Origin: Actinernus sp. WN-2022 | Taxonomy: Eukaryota > Cnidaria > Anthozoa > Actiniaria > Actinernidae | DNA: 64,000 bases | Direction of reading: 5' to 3' | Assembly (NCBI GenBank): GCA_030867875.1 | Contig: JAOWCC010000272.1 | Location: 1-64,000 of the forward strand | Shown here: positions 1-13,385 of the stretch, piece by piece | Position numbering within the stretch: the stretch's first letter is position 1 | Layout of the letters: each line of letters begins with the position of its first letter | Translations under genes and position numbers: made by a program | The notes under the pieces: generated by a model | The model's database searches: none | Seen by the model: the letters and a program-made list of their open reading frames with translations, nothing else | Told to the model about the DNA's origin: nothing

Positions 1-3000
1 GCCATTTTCTGGTGTTTGTACTCAATATACAGCAACATTTCATCGATTAATCTTAATCTACAGGAAGAGAACGTTGTATTGCCGTATAGTGCATCGAAAT
101 CCATTAAAGCTCGAGAAATGGCGCCACATTGACATTTAGGTAACATAAGTAAGTTAATGTGTACCTGTTGTCTTTAAAAGCCAGAAAGTCACTTTTCAAC
201 TTTTTTTCCCCGATTTTTGATAGACGTAGCGGAAAATGCTCATTGTCACTAAGCAAATCGTCACGCCAAACTTCAGGCAAATCGGTTGTTCACGAAAAAG
301 TTCGAAATTCTACACCCTCCACTCAAAACACCTCCCCCCATAAAATACCTAGAGATCAGGAACTCGTCTTTTTGCCGTTTTCTTGAAAGGGCAAATGACA
401 GCTAAAGATTTTCTGGCCTTTCTAGCCTATAATTTACTTGTGTTGTGTTAGATCTATCCCATAATTTCTTTATTGGAGTGCTAGAGTTTGGATTAGGTTA
501 GAAAATGACCATTTTCTGGTGTTTGTACTCACTATACAGCAACATTACATCGATTAATCTTAATCTACAGGAAGAGAACGTTGTATTGCCGTATAGTGCA
601 TCGAAATCCATTAAAAGCTCGAGAAATGGCGCCACATTAACATTTAGGTACATAAGTAAATTAATGGGTAGCTGTTGACTTTAAAAGCCAGAAAGTCACT
701 TTTCAACCTTTTTTCTCCCCGATTTTTGTCAGACATAGCGCAAAATGCTCATTGTCACTAAGCAAATCGTCACGTGCCAAACCTCAGAAACATCGGTTGT
801 TCGCGATTTTTTTCGAAATGCTCCACCCCACCACTCACAACCCCCCCCCCCCCCCCCCCCCCCCACTCTCCCCATAAAATACCTAGAGATCAGAAACTCG
901 TCTTTTTGCCGTTTTTTGAAAGGGCAAATGACACCTAAAGATGTTTCTGGCCTTTCTAGCCTATAATTGAAATGTGTTGTGTTAGATCTATCCCATAATT
1001 TCTATATTGGAGAGCAAGAGGTTTGGATTAGGTTAGAAAAAGGCCATTTTCTGGTATTTGTACTCAATATACAGCAATATTCATCGATTAATCTTAATCT
1101 ACAGGAAGAGAACGTTGTATTGCCGTATAGTGCATCGAAATCCATTAAAAGCTCGAGAAATGGCGCCACATTAACATTTAGGTAACATAAGTAAATTAAT
1201 GTGTACCTGTTGACTTTAAAAGCCAGAAAGTCACTTTTCAACCTTTTTTTCCCGATTTTTGTCAGACATAGCGCAAAATGCTCATTGTCTCTAAGCAAAT
1301 CGTCACGCCAAACCTCAGGCAAATCGGTTGTTCGCGATTTTTTCGAAATGCTCCACCCCACCACTCACAAACCCCTCCCCCCCCCCCCCCCTCCCCCCAT
1401 AAAATACCTAGACATCAGAAACTCGTCTTTTTGCGTTTTTTTTGAAAGGGCAAATGACACCTAAAGATGTTTCTGGCCTTTCTAGCCTATAATTGACTTG
1501 TGTTGTGTTAGATCTATCCCATAATGTCTTTATTGGAGTGCTAGAGGTTTGGATTAGGTTAGAAAAAGGCCATTTTCTGGTATTTGTACTCAATATACAG
1601 GAAACTTCCATCGATTAATCTTAATCTACAGGGAAGAGAACGTTGTATTGCCGTATAGTGCATCGAAATCCATTAAAAGCTCGAGAAATGGCGCCACATT
1701 GACATTTAGGTAACATAAGTAAGTTAATGTGTACCTGTTGTCTTTAAAAGCCAGAAAGTCACTTTTCAACTTTTTCCCCCCGATTTTTGATAGACCTAGC
1801 GGAAAATGCTCATTGTCACTAAGCAAAATCGTCACGCCAAACTTCAGGCAAATCGGTTGTTCACGAAAAAGTTCGAAATTCTACACCCCTCCACTCAAAA
1901 CACCTTCCCCCCATAAATACCTAGAGATCAGGAACTCGTCTTTTTGCCGTTTTCTTGAAAGGGCAAATGACAGCTAAAGATTTTTCTGGCCTTTCTAGCC
2001 TATAATTTACTTGTGTTGTGTTAGATCTATCCCATAATTTCTTTATTGGAGAGCTAGAGGTTTGGGTTTGGTTAGAATAAGGCCATTTTCTGGTATTTGT
2101 ACCTCAATATACAGGAAACTTCCATCGATTAATCTTAATCTACAGGAAGAGAACGTTGTATTGCCGTATAGTGCATCGAAATCCATTAAAAGCTCGAGAA
2201 ATGGCGCCACATTAACATTTAGGTAACATAAGTAAATTAATGGGTAGCTGTTGACTTTAAAAGCCAGAAAGTCACTTTTCAACCTTTTTTTCCGATTTTT
2301 GTCAGACATAGCGCAAAATGCTCATTGTCACTAAGCAAATCGTCACGCCAAACCTCAGGGAAATCGGTTGTTCGCGATTTTTTTCGAAATGCTCCACCCC
2401 CACCACTCACAACCCCCCCCCCCCCCCCCCCCCCACTCTCCCCATAAAATACCTAGAGATCAGAAACTCGTCTTTTTGCCGTTTTTTTGAAAGGGCAAAT
2501 GACACCTAAGATGTTTCTGGCCTTTCTAGCCTATAATTGAAATGTGTTGTGTTAGATCTATCCCATAATTTCTATATTGGAGAGCTAGAGGTTTGGATTA
2601 GGTTAGAAAAAGGCCATTTTCTGGTATTTGTACTCAATATACAGCAATATTTCATCGATTAATCTTAATCTACAGGAAGAGAACGTTGTATTGCCGTATA
2701 GTGCATCGAAATCCATTAAAAGCTCGAGAAATGGCGCCACATTAACATTTAGGTAACATAAGTAAATTAATGTGTACCTGTTGACTTTAAAAGCCAGAAA
2801 GTCACTTTTCAACCCTTTTTTTCCCGATTTTTGTCAGACATAGCGCAAAATGCTCATTGTCTCTAAGCAAATCGTCACGCCAAACCTCAGGCAAATCGGT
2901 TGTTCGCGATTTTTTTCGAAATGCTCCACCCCACCACTCACAAACCCCTCCCCCCCCCCCCCCCCCTCCCCCCATAAAATACCTAGACATCAGAAACTCG

Positions 3001-6000
3001 TCTTTTTGCGTTTTTTTTGAAAGGGCAAATGACACCTAAAGATGTTTCTGCCTTTCTAGCCTATAATTGACTTGTGTTGTGTTAGATCTATCCCATAATG
3101 TCTTTATTGGAGTGCTAGAGGTTTGGATTAGGTTAGAAAAAGGCCATTTTCTGGTATTTGTACTCAATATACAGGAAACTTCCATCGATTAATCTTAATC
3201 TACAGGAAGAGAACGTTGTATTGCCGTATAGTGCATCGAAATCCATAAAAAGCTCGAGAAATGGCGCCACATTGACATTTAGGTAACATAAGTAAGTTAA
3301 TGTGTACCTGTTGTCTTTAAAAGCCAGAAAGTCACTTTTCAACTTTTTCCCCCCGATTTTTGATAGACCTAGCGGAAAATGCTCATTGTCACTAAGCAAA
3401 TCGTCACGCCAAACTTCAGGCAAATCGGTTGTTCACGAAAAAGTTCGAAATTCTACACCCCTCCACTCAAAACACCTTCCCCCCATAAAATACCTAGAGA
3501 TCAGGAACTCGTCTTTTTGCCGTTTTCTTGAAAGGGCAAATGACAGCTAAAGATTTTTCTGGCCTTTCTAGCTAGCCTATAATTTACTTGTGTTGTGTTA
3601 GATCTATCCCATAATTTCTTTATTGGAGAGCTAGAGGTTTGGGTTTGGTTAGATAAGGCCATTTTCTGGTATTTGTACTCAATATACAGGAAACTTCCAT
3701 CGATTAATCTTAATCTACAGGAAGAGAACGTTGTATTGCCGTATAGTGCATCGAAATCCATTAAAAGCTCGAGAAATGGCGCACATTAACATTTAGGTAA
3801 CATAAGTAAATTAATGGGTAGCTGTTGACTTTAAAAGCCAGAAAGTCACTTTTCAACCTTTTTTTCCCGATTTTTGTCAGACATAGCGCAAAAATGCTCA
3901 TTGTCACTAAGCAAATCGTCACGCCAAACCTCAGGGAAATCGGTTGTTCGCGATTTTTTTTCGAAATGCTCCACCCCCACCACTCACAACCCCCCCCCCC
4001 CCCCCCCCCCCCACTCTCCCCATAAAATACCTAGAGATCAGAAACTCGTCTTTTTGCCGTTTTTTTGAAAGGGCAAATGACACTAAAGATGTTTCTGGCC
4101 CTTTTCTAGCCTATAATTGAAATGTGTTGTGTTAGATCTATCCCATAATTTCTATTTGGAGAGCTAGAGTTTGGATTAGGTTAGAAAAAGGCATTTTCTG
4201 GTATTTGTACTCAATATACAGCAATATTTCATCGATTAATCTTAATCTACAGGAAGAGAACGTTGTATTGCCGATAGTGCATCGAAATCCATTAAAGCTC
4301 GAGAAATGGGCGCCACATTAACATTTAGGTAACATAAGTAAATTAATGTGTACCTGTTGACTTTAAAAGCCAGAAAGTCACTTTTCAACCTTTTTTTCCC
4401 GATTTTTGTCAGACATAGCGCAAAATGCTCATTGTCTCTAAGCAAATCGTCACGCCAAACCTCAGGCAAATCGGTTGTTCGCGATTTTTTTCGAAATGCT
4501 CCACCCCACCACTCACAAACCCCTCCCCCCCCCCCCCCCCTCCCCCCATAAAATACCTAGACATCAGAAACTCGTCTTTTTGCGTTTTTTTTGAAAGGGC
4601 AAATGACACCTAAAGATGTTTCTGGCCTTTCTAGCCTATAATTGACTTGTGTTGTGTTAGATCTATCCCATAATGTCTTTATTGGAGTGCTAGAGGTTTG
4701 GATTAGGTTAGAAAAAGGCCATTTTCTGGTATTTGTACTCAATATACAGGAAACTTCCATCGATTAATCTTAATCTACAGGAAGAGAACGTTGTTTTGCC
4801 GTATAGTGCATCGAAATCCATTAAAAGCTCGAGAAATGGCGCCACATTGACATTTAGGTAACATAAGTAAGTTAATGTGTACCTGTTGTCTTTAAAAGCC
4901 AGAAAGTCACTTTTCAACTTTTTCCCCCCGATTTGTGATAGACCTAGCGGAAAATGCTCATTGTCACTAAGCAAATCGTCACGCCAAACTTCAGGCAAAT
5001 CGGTTGTTCACGAAAAAGTTCGAAATTCTACACCCCTCCACTCAAAACACCTTCCCCCCATAAAATACCTAGAGATCAGGAACTCGTCTTTTTGCCGTTT
5101 TCTTGAAAGGGCAAATGACAGCTAAAGATTTTTCTGGCCTTTCTAGCCTATAATTTACTTGTGTTGTGTTAGATCTATCCCATAATTTCTTTATTGGAGA
5201 GCTAGAGGTTTGGGTTTGGTTAGAAAAAGGCCATTTTCTGGTATTTGTACTCAATATACAGGAAACTTCCATCGATTAATCTTAATCTACAGGAAGAGAA
5301 CGTTGTATTGCCGTATAGTGCATCGAAATCCATTAAAAGTTCGAGAAATGGCGCCACATTGACATTTAGGTAACATAAGTAAGTTAATGTGTACCTTTTG
5401 TCTTTAAAAGCCAGAAAGTCACTTTTCAACTTTTTCCCCTCGATTTTTGTCAGACCTAGCGGAAAATGCTCATTGTCACTAAGCAAATCGTCACGCCAAA
5501 CTTCAGGCAAATCGGTTGTTCACGAAAAAGTTCGAAATTCTAAACCCCTCCACTCAAAACACCCTCCCCCCCCCTCCCCCCATAAAATACCTAGAGATCA
5601 GGAACTCGTCTTTTGGCCCTTTTCTTGAAAGGGCAAATGACAGCTAAAGATTTTTCTGGCCTTTCTAGCCTATAATTTACTTGTGTTGTGTTAGATCTTT
5701 CCCATAATTTCTTTATTGGAGAGCTAGAGGTTTGGGTTTGGTTAGAAAAAGGCCATTTTCTGGTATTTGTACTCAATATACAGCAAACTTCCATCGATTT
5801 ATCTTAATCTACAGGAAGAGAACGTTGTATTGCCGTATAGTGCATCGAAATCCATTAAAAGCTCGAGAAATGGCGCCACATTGACATTTAGGTAACATAA
5901 GTAAGTTAATGTGTACCTGTTTTCTTTAAAAGCCAGAAAGTCACTTTTCAACTTTTTCCCCCCGATTTTTGATAGACCTAGCGGAAAATGATCATTGTCA

Positions 6001-6280
6001 CTAAGCAAATCGTCACGCCAAACTTCAGGCAAATCGGTTGTTCACGAAAAAGTTCGAAATTCTACACCCCTCCACTCAAAACAACCTCCCCCCCCCCCCC
6101 CCTCCCCCCATAAAATACCTAGAGATCAGGAACTCGTCTTTTTGCCGTTTTCTTGAAAGGGCAAATGACAGCTAAAGATTTTTCTGGCCTTTCTAGCCTA
6201 TAATTTACTTGTGTTGTGTTAGATCTATCCCATAATTTCTTTATTGGAGAGCTAGAGGTTTGGGTTTGGTTAGAAAAAGG

Positions 6281-6792
6281 CCATTTTCTGGTATTTGTAC
6301 TCAATACACAGGAAACTTCCATCGATTAATCTTAATCTACAGGAAGAGAACGTTGTATTGCCGTATAGTGCATTGAAATCCATTAAAAGCTCGAGAAATG
6401 GCGCCACATTGACATTTAGGTAACATAAGTAAGTTAATGTGTACCTGTTGTCTTTAAAAGCCAGAAAGTCACTTTTCAACTTTTTTTCCCGGATTTTTGA
6501 TAGACCTAGCGGAAAATGCTCATTGTCACTAAGCAAATCGTCACGCCAAACTTCAGGCAAATCGGTTGTTCACGAAAAAGTTCGAAATTCTACACCCCTC
6601 CACTCAAAACACCCTCCCCCCATAAAATACCTAGAGATCAGGAACTCGTCTTTTTGCCGTTTTCTTGAAAGGGCAAATGATAGCTAAAGATTTTTCTGGC
6701 CTTTCTAGCCTATAATTTACTTGTGTTGTGTTAGATCTATCCCATAATTTCTTTATTGGAGAGCTAGAGGTTTGGGTTTGGTTAGAAAAAGG
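6281..6792. repeat. Representative subfamily II monomer
   Basis: Diagnostic bases are GATAGACCTAGCGGAAAATG, then TTCACGAAAAAGTTCG and TTCTACACCCCTCCACTC left of a short C tract, and GAGATCAGGAACTCG, CCGTTTTCTTGAAAGGGC and GACAGCTAAAGATTTTTCTGG right of it. This type dominates from about 18 to 41 kb and is interspersed with type I from 1.6 to 17 kb. Confidence 0.9.
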
Positions 6793-8866
6793 CCATTTTC
6801 TGGTATTTGTACTCAATATACAGGAAACTTCCATCCATTAATCTTAATCTACAGGAAGAGAACGTTGTATTGCCGTATAGTGCATCGAAATCCATTAAAA
6901 GCTCGAGAAATGGCGCCACATTGACATTTAGGTAACATAAGTAAGTTAATGTGTACCTGTTGTCTTTAAAAGCCAGAAAGTCACTTTTCAACTTTTTTCC
7001 CCCGATTTTTGTCAGACCTAGCGGAAAATGCTCATTGTCACTAAGCAAATCGTCACGCCAAACCTCAGGGAAATCGGTTGTTCACGATTTTTTTCGAAAT
7101 GCTCCACCCCACCACTCACAAAGCCCCCTCCCCCCATAAAATACCTAGAGATCAGAAACTCGTCTTTTTGCCCTTTTCTTGAAAGGGCAACTGACAGCTA
7201 AAGATTTTCCTGGCCTTTCTAGCCTATAATTGAATTGTGTTGTCTTAGATCTATCCCATAATTTCTTTATTGGAGTGCTAGAGGTTTGGATTAGGTTAGA
7301 AAAAGGCCATTTTCTGGTGTTTGTACTCAATATACAGCAACATTTCATCGATTAATCTTAATCTACAGGAAGAGAACGTTGTATTGCCGTATAGTGCATC
7401 GAAATCCATTAAAAGCTCGAGAAATGGCGCCACATTGACATTTAGGTAACATAAGTAAGTTAATGTGTACCTGTTGTCTTTAAAAGCCAGAAAGTCACTT
7501 TTCAACTTTTTTTCCCCGATTTTTGATAGACCTAGCGGAAAATGCTCATTGTCACTAAGCAAATCGTCACGCCAAACTTCAGGCAAATCGGTTGTTCACG
7601 AAAAAGTTCGAAATTCTACACCCCTCCACTCAAAACACCCTCCCCCCATAAAATACCTAGAGATCAGGAACTCGTCTTTTTGCCGTTTTCTTGAAAGGGC
7701 AAATGACAGCTAAAGATTTTTCTGGCCTTTCTAGCCTATAATTTACTTGTGTTGTGTTAGATCTATCCCATAATTTCTTTATTGGAGTGCTAGAGGTTTG
7801 GATTAGGTTAGAAAATGACCATTTTCTGGTGTTTGTACTCAATATACAGCAACATTACATCGATTAATCTTAATCTACAGGAAGAGAACGTTGTATTGCC
7901 GTATAGTGCATCGAAATCCATTAAAAGCTCGAGAAATGGCGCCACATTAACATTTAGGTAACATAAGTAAATTAATGGGTAGCTGTTGACTTTAAAAGCC
8001 AGAAAGTCACTTTTCAACCTTTTTTTTCCGATTTTTGTCAGACATAGCGCAAAATGCTCATTGTCACTAAGCAAATCGTCACGCCAAACCTCAGGGAAAT
8101 CGGTTGTTCGCGATTTTTTTCGAAATGCTCCACCCCACCACTCACAACCCCCCCACTCTCCCCATAAAATACCTAGAGATCAGAAACTCGTCTTTTTGCC
8201 GTTTTTTTGAAAGGGCAAATGACACCTAAAGATGTTTCTGGCCTTTCTAGCCTATAATTGAAATGTGTTGTGTTAGATCTATCCCATAATTTCTATATTG
8301 GAGAGCTAGAGGTTTGGATTAGGTTAGAAAAAGGCCATTTTCTGGTATTTGTACTCAATATACAGCAATATTTCATCGATTAATCTTAATCTACAGGAAG
8401 AGAACGTTGTATTGCCGTATTAGTGCATCGAAATCCATTAAAAGCTCGAGAAATGGCGCCACATTAACATTTAGGTAACATAAGTAAATTAATGTGTACC
8501 TGTTGACTTTAAAAGCCAGAAAGTCACTTTTCAACCTTTTTTTCCCGATTTTTGTCAGACATAGCGCAAAATGCTCATTGTCTCTAAGCAAATCGTCACG
8601 CCAAACCTCAGGCAAATCGGTTGTTCGCGATTTTTTTCGAAATGCTCCACCCCACCACTCACAAACCCCTCCCCCCCCCCCCCCCCCCTCCCCCCATAAA
8701 ATACCTAGACATCAGAAACTCGTCTTTTTGCGTTTTTTTTGAAAGGGCAAATGACACCTAAAGATGTTTCTGGCCTTTCTAGCCTATAATTGACTTGTGT
8801 TGTGTTAGATCTATCCCATAATTTCTTTATTGGAGTGCTAGAGGTTTGGATTAGGTTAGAAAAAGG

Positions 8867-9397
8867 CCATTTTCTGGTATTTGTACTCAATATACAGCAA
8901 TATTTCATCGATTAATCTTAATCTACAGGAAGAGAACGTTGTATTGCCGTATTAGTGCATCGAAATCCATTAAAAGCTCGAGAAATGGCGCCACATTAAC
9001 ATTTAGGTAACATAAGTAAATTAATGTGTACCTGTTGACTTTAAAAGCCAGAAAGTCACTTTTCAACCTTTTTTTCCCGATTTTTGTCAGACATAGCGCA
9101 AAATGCTCATTGTCTCTAAGCAAATCGTCACGCCAAACCTCAGGCAAATCGGTTGTTCGCGATTTTTTTCGAAATGCTCCACCCCACCACTCACAAACCC
9201 CTCCCCCCCCCCCTCCCCCCATAAAATACCTAGACATCAGAAACTCGTCTTTTTGCGTTTTTTTTGAAAGGGCAAATGACACCTAAAGATGTTTCTGGCC
9301 TTTCTAGCCTATAATTGACTTGTGTTGTGTTAGATCTATCCCATAATTTCTTTATTGGAGTGCTAGAGGTTTGGATTAGGTTAGAAAAAGGCCATTT
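8867..9397. repeat. Representative subfamily I monomer
   Basis: Diagnostic bases are GTCAGACATAGCGCAAAATG, then TTGTTCGCGATTTTTTTCG and ATGCTCCACCCCACCACTCA left of the poly-C tract, and GACATCAGAAACTCG with a TTTTTTTTGAAAGGGC run and GACACCTAAAGATGTTTCTGG right of it. This type is common at about 0.6-17.5 kb and 41.6-45.2 kb and rare between about 18 and 41 kb. Confidence 0.9.
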
Positions 9398-10779
9398 TCT
9401 GGTATTTGTACTCAATATACAGGAAAATTTCATCGATTAATCTTAATCTACAGGAAGAGAACGTTGTATTGCCGTATAGTGCATCGAAATCCATTAAAAT
9501 CTCGAGAAATGGCGCCACATTAACATTTAGGTAACATAAGTAAATTAATGTCTACCTGTTGACTTTAAAAGCCAGAAAGTCACTTTTCAACTTTTTTTCC
9601 CCGATTTTTGTCAGACATAGCGCAAAATGCTCATTGTCACTAAGCAAATCGTCACGCCAAACCTCAGGGAAATCGGTTGTTCACGATTTTTTTCGAAATG
9701 CTCCACCCCACCACTCACAAAGCCCCCTCCCCCCATAAAATACCTAGAGATCAGAAACTCGTCTTTTTGCCCTTTTCTTGAAAGGGCAACTGACAGCTAA
9801 AGATTTTCCTGGCCTTTCTAGCCTATAATTGAATTGTGTTGTCTTAGATCTATCCCATAATTTCTTTATTGGAGTGCTAGAGGTTTGGATTAGGTTAGAA
9901 AAAGGCCATTTTCTGGTGTTTGTACTCAATATACAGCAACATTTCATCGATTAATCTTAATCTACAGGAAGAGAACGTTGTATTGCCGTATAGTGCATCG
10001 AAATCCATTAAAAGCTCGAGAAATGGCGCCACATTGACATTTAGGTAACATAAGTAAGTTAATGTGTACCTGTTGTCTTTAAAAGCCAGAAAGTCACTTT
10101 TCAACTTTTTTCCCCCGATTTTTGATAGACCTAGCGGTAAATGCTCATTGTCACTAAGCAAATCGTCACGCCAAACTTCAGGCAAATCGGTTGTTCACGA
10201 AAAAGTTCGAAATTCTACACCCCTCCACTCACAAACCCCTCCCCCCCCCCCCCCCCCTCCCCCCATAAAATACCTAGACATCAGAAACTCGTCTTTTTGC
10301 GTTTTTTTTGAAAGGGCAAATGACACCTAAAGATGTTTCTGGCCTTTCTAGCCTATAATTGACTTGTGTTGTGTTAGATCTATCCCATAATTTCTTTATT
10401 GGAGTGCTAGAGGTTTGGATTAGGTTAGAAAAAGGCCATTTTCTGGTATTTGTACTCAATATACAGCAATATTTCATCGATTAATCTTAATCTACAGGAA
10501 GAGAACGTTGTATTGCCGTATTAGTGCATCGAAATCCATTAAAAGCTCGAGAAATGGCGCCACATTAACATTTAGGTAACATAAGTAAATTAATGTGTAC
10601 CTGTTGACTTTAAAAGCCAGAAAGTCACTTTTCAACCTTTTTTTCCCGATTTTTGTCAGACATAGCGCAAAATGCTCATTGTCTCTAAGCAAATCGTCAC
10701 GCCAAACCTCAGGCAAATCGGTTGTTCGCGATTTTTTTCGAAATGCTCCACCCCACCACTCACAAACCCCTCCCCCCCC

Positions 10780-13350
10780 CCCCTCCCCCCATAAAATACC
10801 TAGAGATCAGGAACTCGTCTTTTGGCCCTTTTCTTGAAAGGGCAAATGACAGCTAAAGATTTTTCTGGCCTTTCTAGCCTATAATTTACTTGTGTTGTGT
10901 TAGATCTTTCCCATAATTTCTTTATTGGAGAGCTAGAGGTTTGGGTTTGGTTAGAAAAAGGCCATTTTCTGGTATTTGTACTCAATATACAGCAAACTTC
11001 CATCGATTTATCTTAATCTACAGGAAGAGAACGTTGTATTGCCGTATAGTGCATCGAAATCCATTAAAAGCTCGAGAAATGGCGCCACATTGACATTTAG
11101 GTAACATAAGTAAGTTAATGTGTACCTGTTTTCTTTAAAAGCCAGAAAGTCACTTTTCAACTTTTTCCCCCCGATTTTTGATAGACCTAGCGGAAAATGA
11201 TCATTGTCACTAAGCAAATCGTCACGCCAAACTTCAGGCAAATCGGTTGTTCACGAAAAAGTTCGAAATTCTACACCCCTCCACTCAAAACAACCTCCCC
11301 CCCCCCCCTCCCCCCATAAAATACCTAGAGATCAGGAACTCGTCTTTTTGCCGTTTTCTTGAAAGGGCAAATGACAGCTAAAGATTTTTCTGGCCTTTCT
11401 AGCCTATAATTTACTTGTGTTGTGTTAGATCTATCCCATAATTTCTTTATTGGAGAGCTAGAGGTTTGGGTTTGGTTAGAAAAAGGCCATTTTCTGGTAT
11501 TTGTACTCAATATACAGGAAACTTCCATCGATTAATCTTAATCTACAGGAAGAGAACGTTGTATTGCCGTATAGTGCATTGAAATCCATTAAAAGCTCGA
11601 GAAATGGCGCCACATTGACATTTAGGTAACATAAGTAAGTTAATGTGTACCTGTTGTCTTTAAAAGCCAGAAAGTCACTTTTCAACTTTTTTTCCCGGAT
11701 TTTTGATAGACCTAGCGGAAAATGCTCATTGTCACTAAGCAAATCGTCACGCCAAACTTCAGGCAAATCGGTTGTTCACGAAAAAGTTCGAAATTCTACA
11801 CCCCTCCACTCAAAACACCCTCCCCCCATAAAATACCTAGAGATCAGGAACTCGTCTTTTTGCCGTTTTCTTGAAAGGGCAAATGATAGCTAAAGATTTT
11901 TCTGGCCTTTCTAGCCTATAATTTACTTGTGTTGTGTTAGATCTATCCCATAATTTCTTTATTGGAGAGCTAGAGGTTTGGGTTTGGTTAGAAAAAGGCC
12001 ATTTTCTGGTATTTGTACTCAATATACAGGAAACTTCCATCGATTAATCTTAATCTACAGGAAGAGAACGTTGTATTGCCGTATAGTGCATCGAAATCCA
12101 TTAAAAGCTCGAGAAATGGCGCCACATTGACATTTAGGTAACATAAGTAAGTTAATGTGTACCTGTTGTCTTTAAAAGCCAGAAAGTCACTTTTCAACTT
12201 TTTTCCCCCGATTTTTGTCAGACCTAGCGGAAAATGCTCATTGTCACTAAGCAAATCGTCACGCCAAACCTCAGGGAAATCGGTTGTTCACGATTTTTTT
12301 CGAAATGCTCCACCCCACCACTCACAAAGCCCCCTCCCCCCATAAAATACCTAGAGATCAGAAACTCGTCTTTTTGCCCTTTTCTTGAAAGGGCAACTGA
12401 CAGCTAAAGATTTTCCTGGCCTTTCTAGCCTATAATTGAATTGTGTTGTCTTAGATCTATCCCATAATTTCTTTATTGGAGTGCTAGAGGTTTGGATTAG
12501 GTTAGAAAAAGGCCATTTTCTGGTGTTTGTACTCAATATACAGCAACATTTCATCGATTAATCTTAATCTACAGGAAGAGAACGTTGTATTGCCGTATAG
12601 TGCATCGAAATCCATTAAAAGCTCGAGAAATGGCGCCACATTCACATTTAGGTAACATAAGTAAGTTAATGTGTACCTGTTGTCTTTAAAAGCCAGAAAG
12701 TCACTTTTCAACTTTTTTCCCCCGATTTTTGATAGACCTAGCGGAAAATGCTCATTGTCACTAAGCAAATCGTCACGCCAAACTTCAGGCAAATCGGTTG
12801 TTCACGAAAAAGTTCGAAATTCTACACCCCTCCACTCAAAACACCCTCCCCCCATAAAATACCTAGAGATCAGGAACTCGTCTTTTTGCCGTTTTCTTGA
12901 AAGGGCAAATGACAGCTAAAGATTTTTCTGGCCTTTCTAGCCTATAATTTACTTGTGTTGTGTTAGATCTATCCCATAATTTCTTTATTGGAGTGCTAGA
13001 GGTTTGGATTAGGTTAGAAAATGACCATTTTCTGGTGTTTGTACTCAATATACAGCAACATTACATCGATTAATCTTAATCTACAGGAAGAGAACGTTGT
13101 ATTGCCGTATAGTGCATCGAAATCCATTAAAAGCTCGAGAAATGGCGCCACATTAACATTTAGGTAACATAAGTAAATTAATGGGTAGCTGTTGACTTTA
13201 AAAGCCAGAAAGTCACTTTTCAACTTTTTTTTCCGATTTTTGTCAGACATAGCGCAAAATGCTCATTGTCACTAAGCAAATCGTCACGCCAAACCTCAGG
13301 GAAATCGGTTGTTCGCGATTTTTTTCGAAATGCTCCACCCCACCACTCAC

Positions 13351-13385
<35 letters not shown>

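Larger units (their letters stand above)
5570..10240. repeat. Higher-order repeat block, first copy of a 5.2-kb unit
   Basis: The order of monomer variants here recurs almost unchanged at about 10780-15470. Distinctive single-base variants reappear at a nearly fixed offset. Examples are TTTTGGCCC at 5612 and 10821, the A-for-C change AATGATCATTG at 5988 and 11197, the unit with CATTGAAATCC at 6372 and 11579, and the GGTAAATGC unit at 10136 and 15376. The offset is 5206-5209 bp in the left half and 5231-5239 bp in the right half, the difference coming from poly-C length. Confidence 0.85.

Noticed and set aside
1030..1036. Telomere-like TTAGG words in the monomer (ATTAGGTTAGA)
   Set aside because: Only one and a half units occur per monomer, and they mutate to GGTTTGGTTAG in subfamily II; there is no tandem telomeric run.
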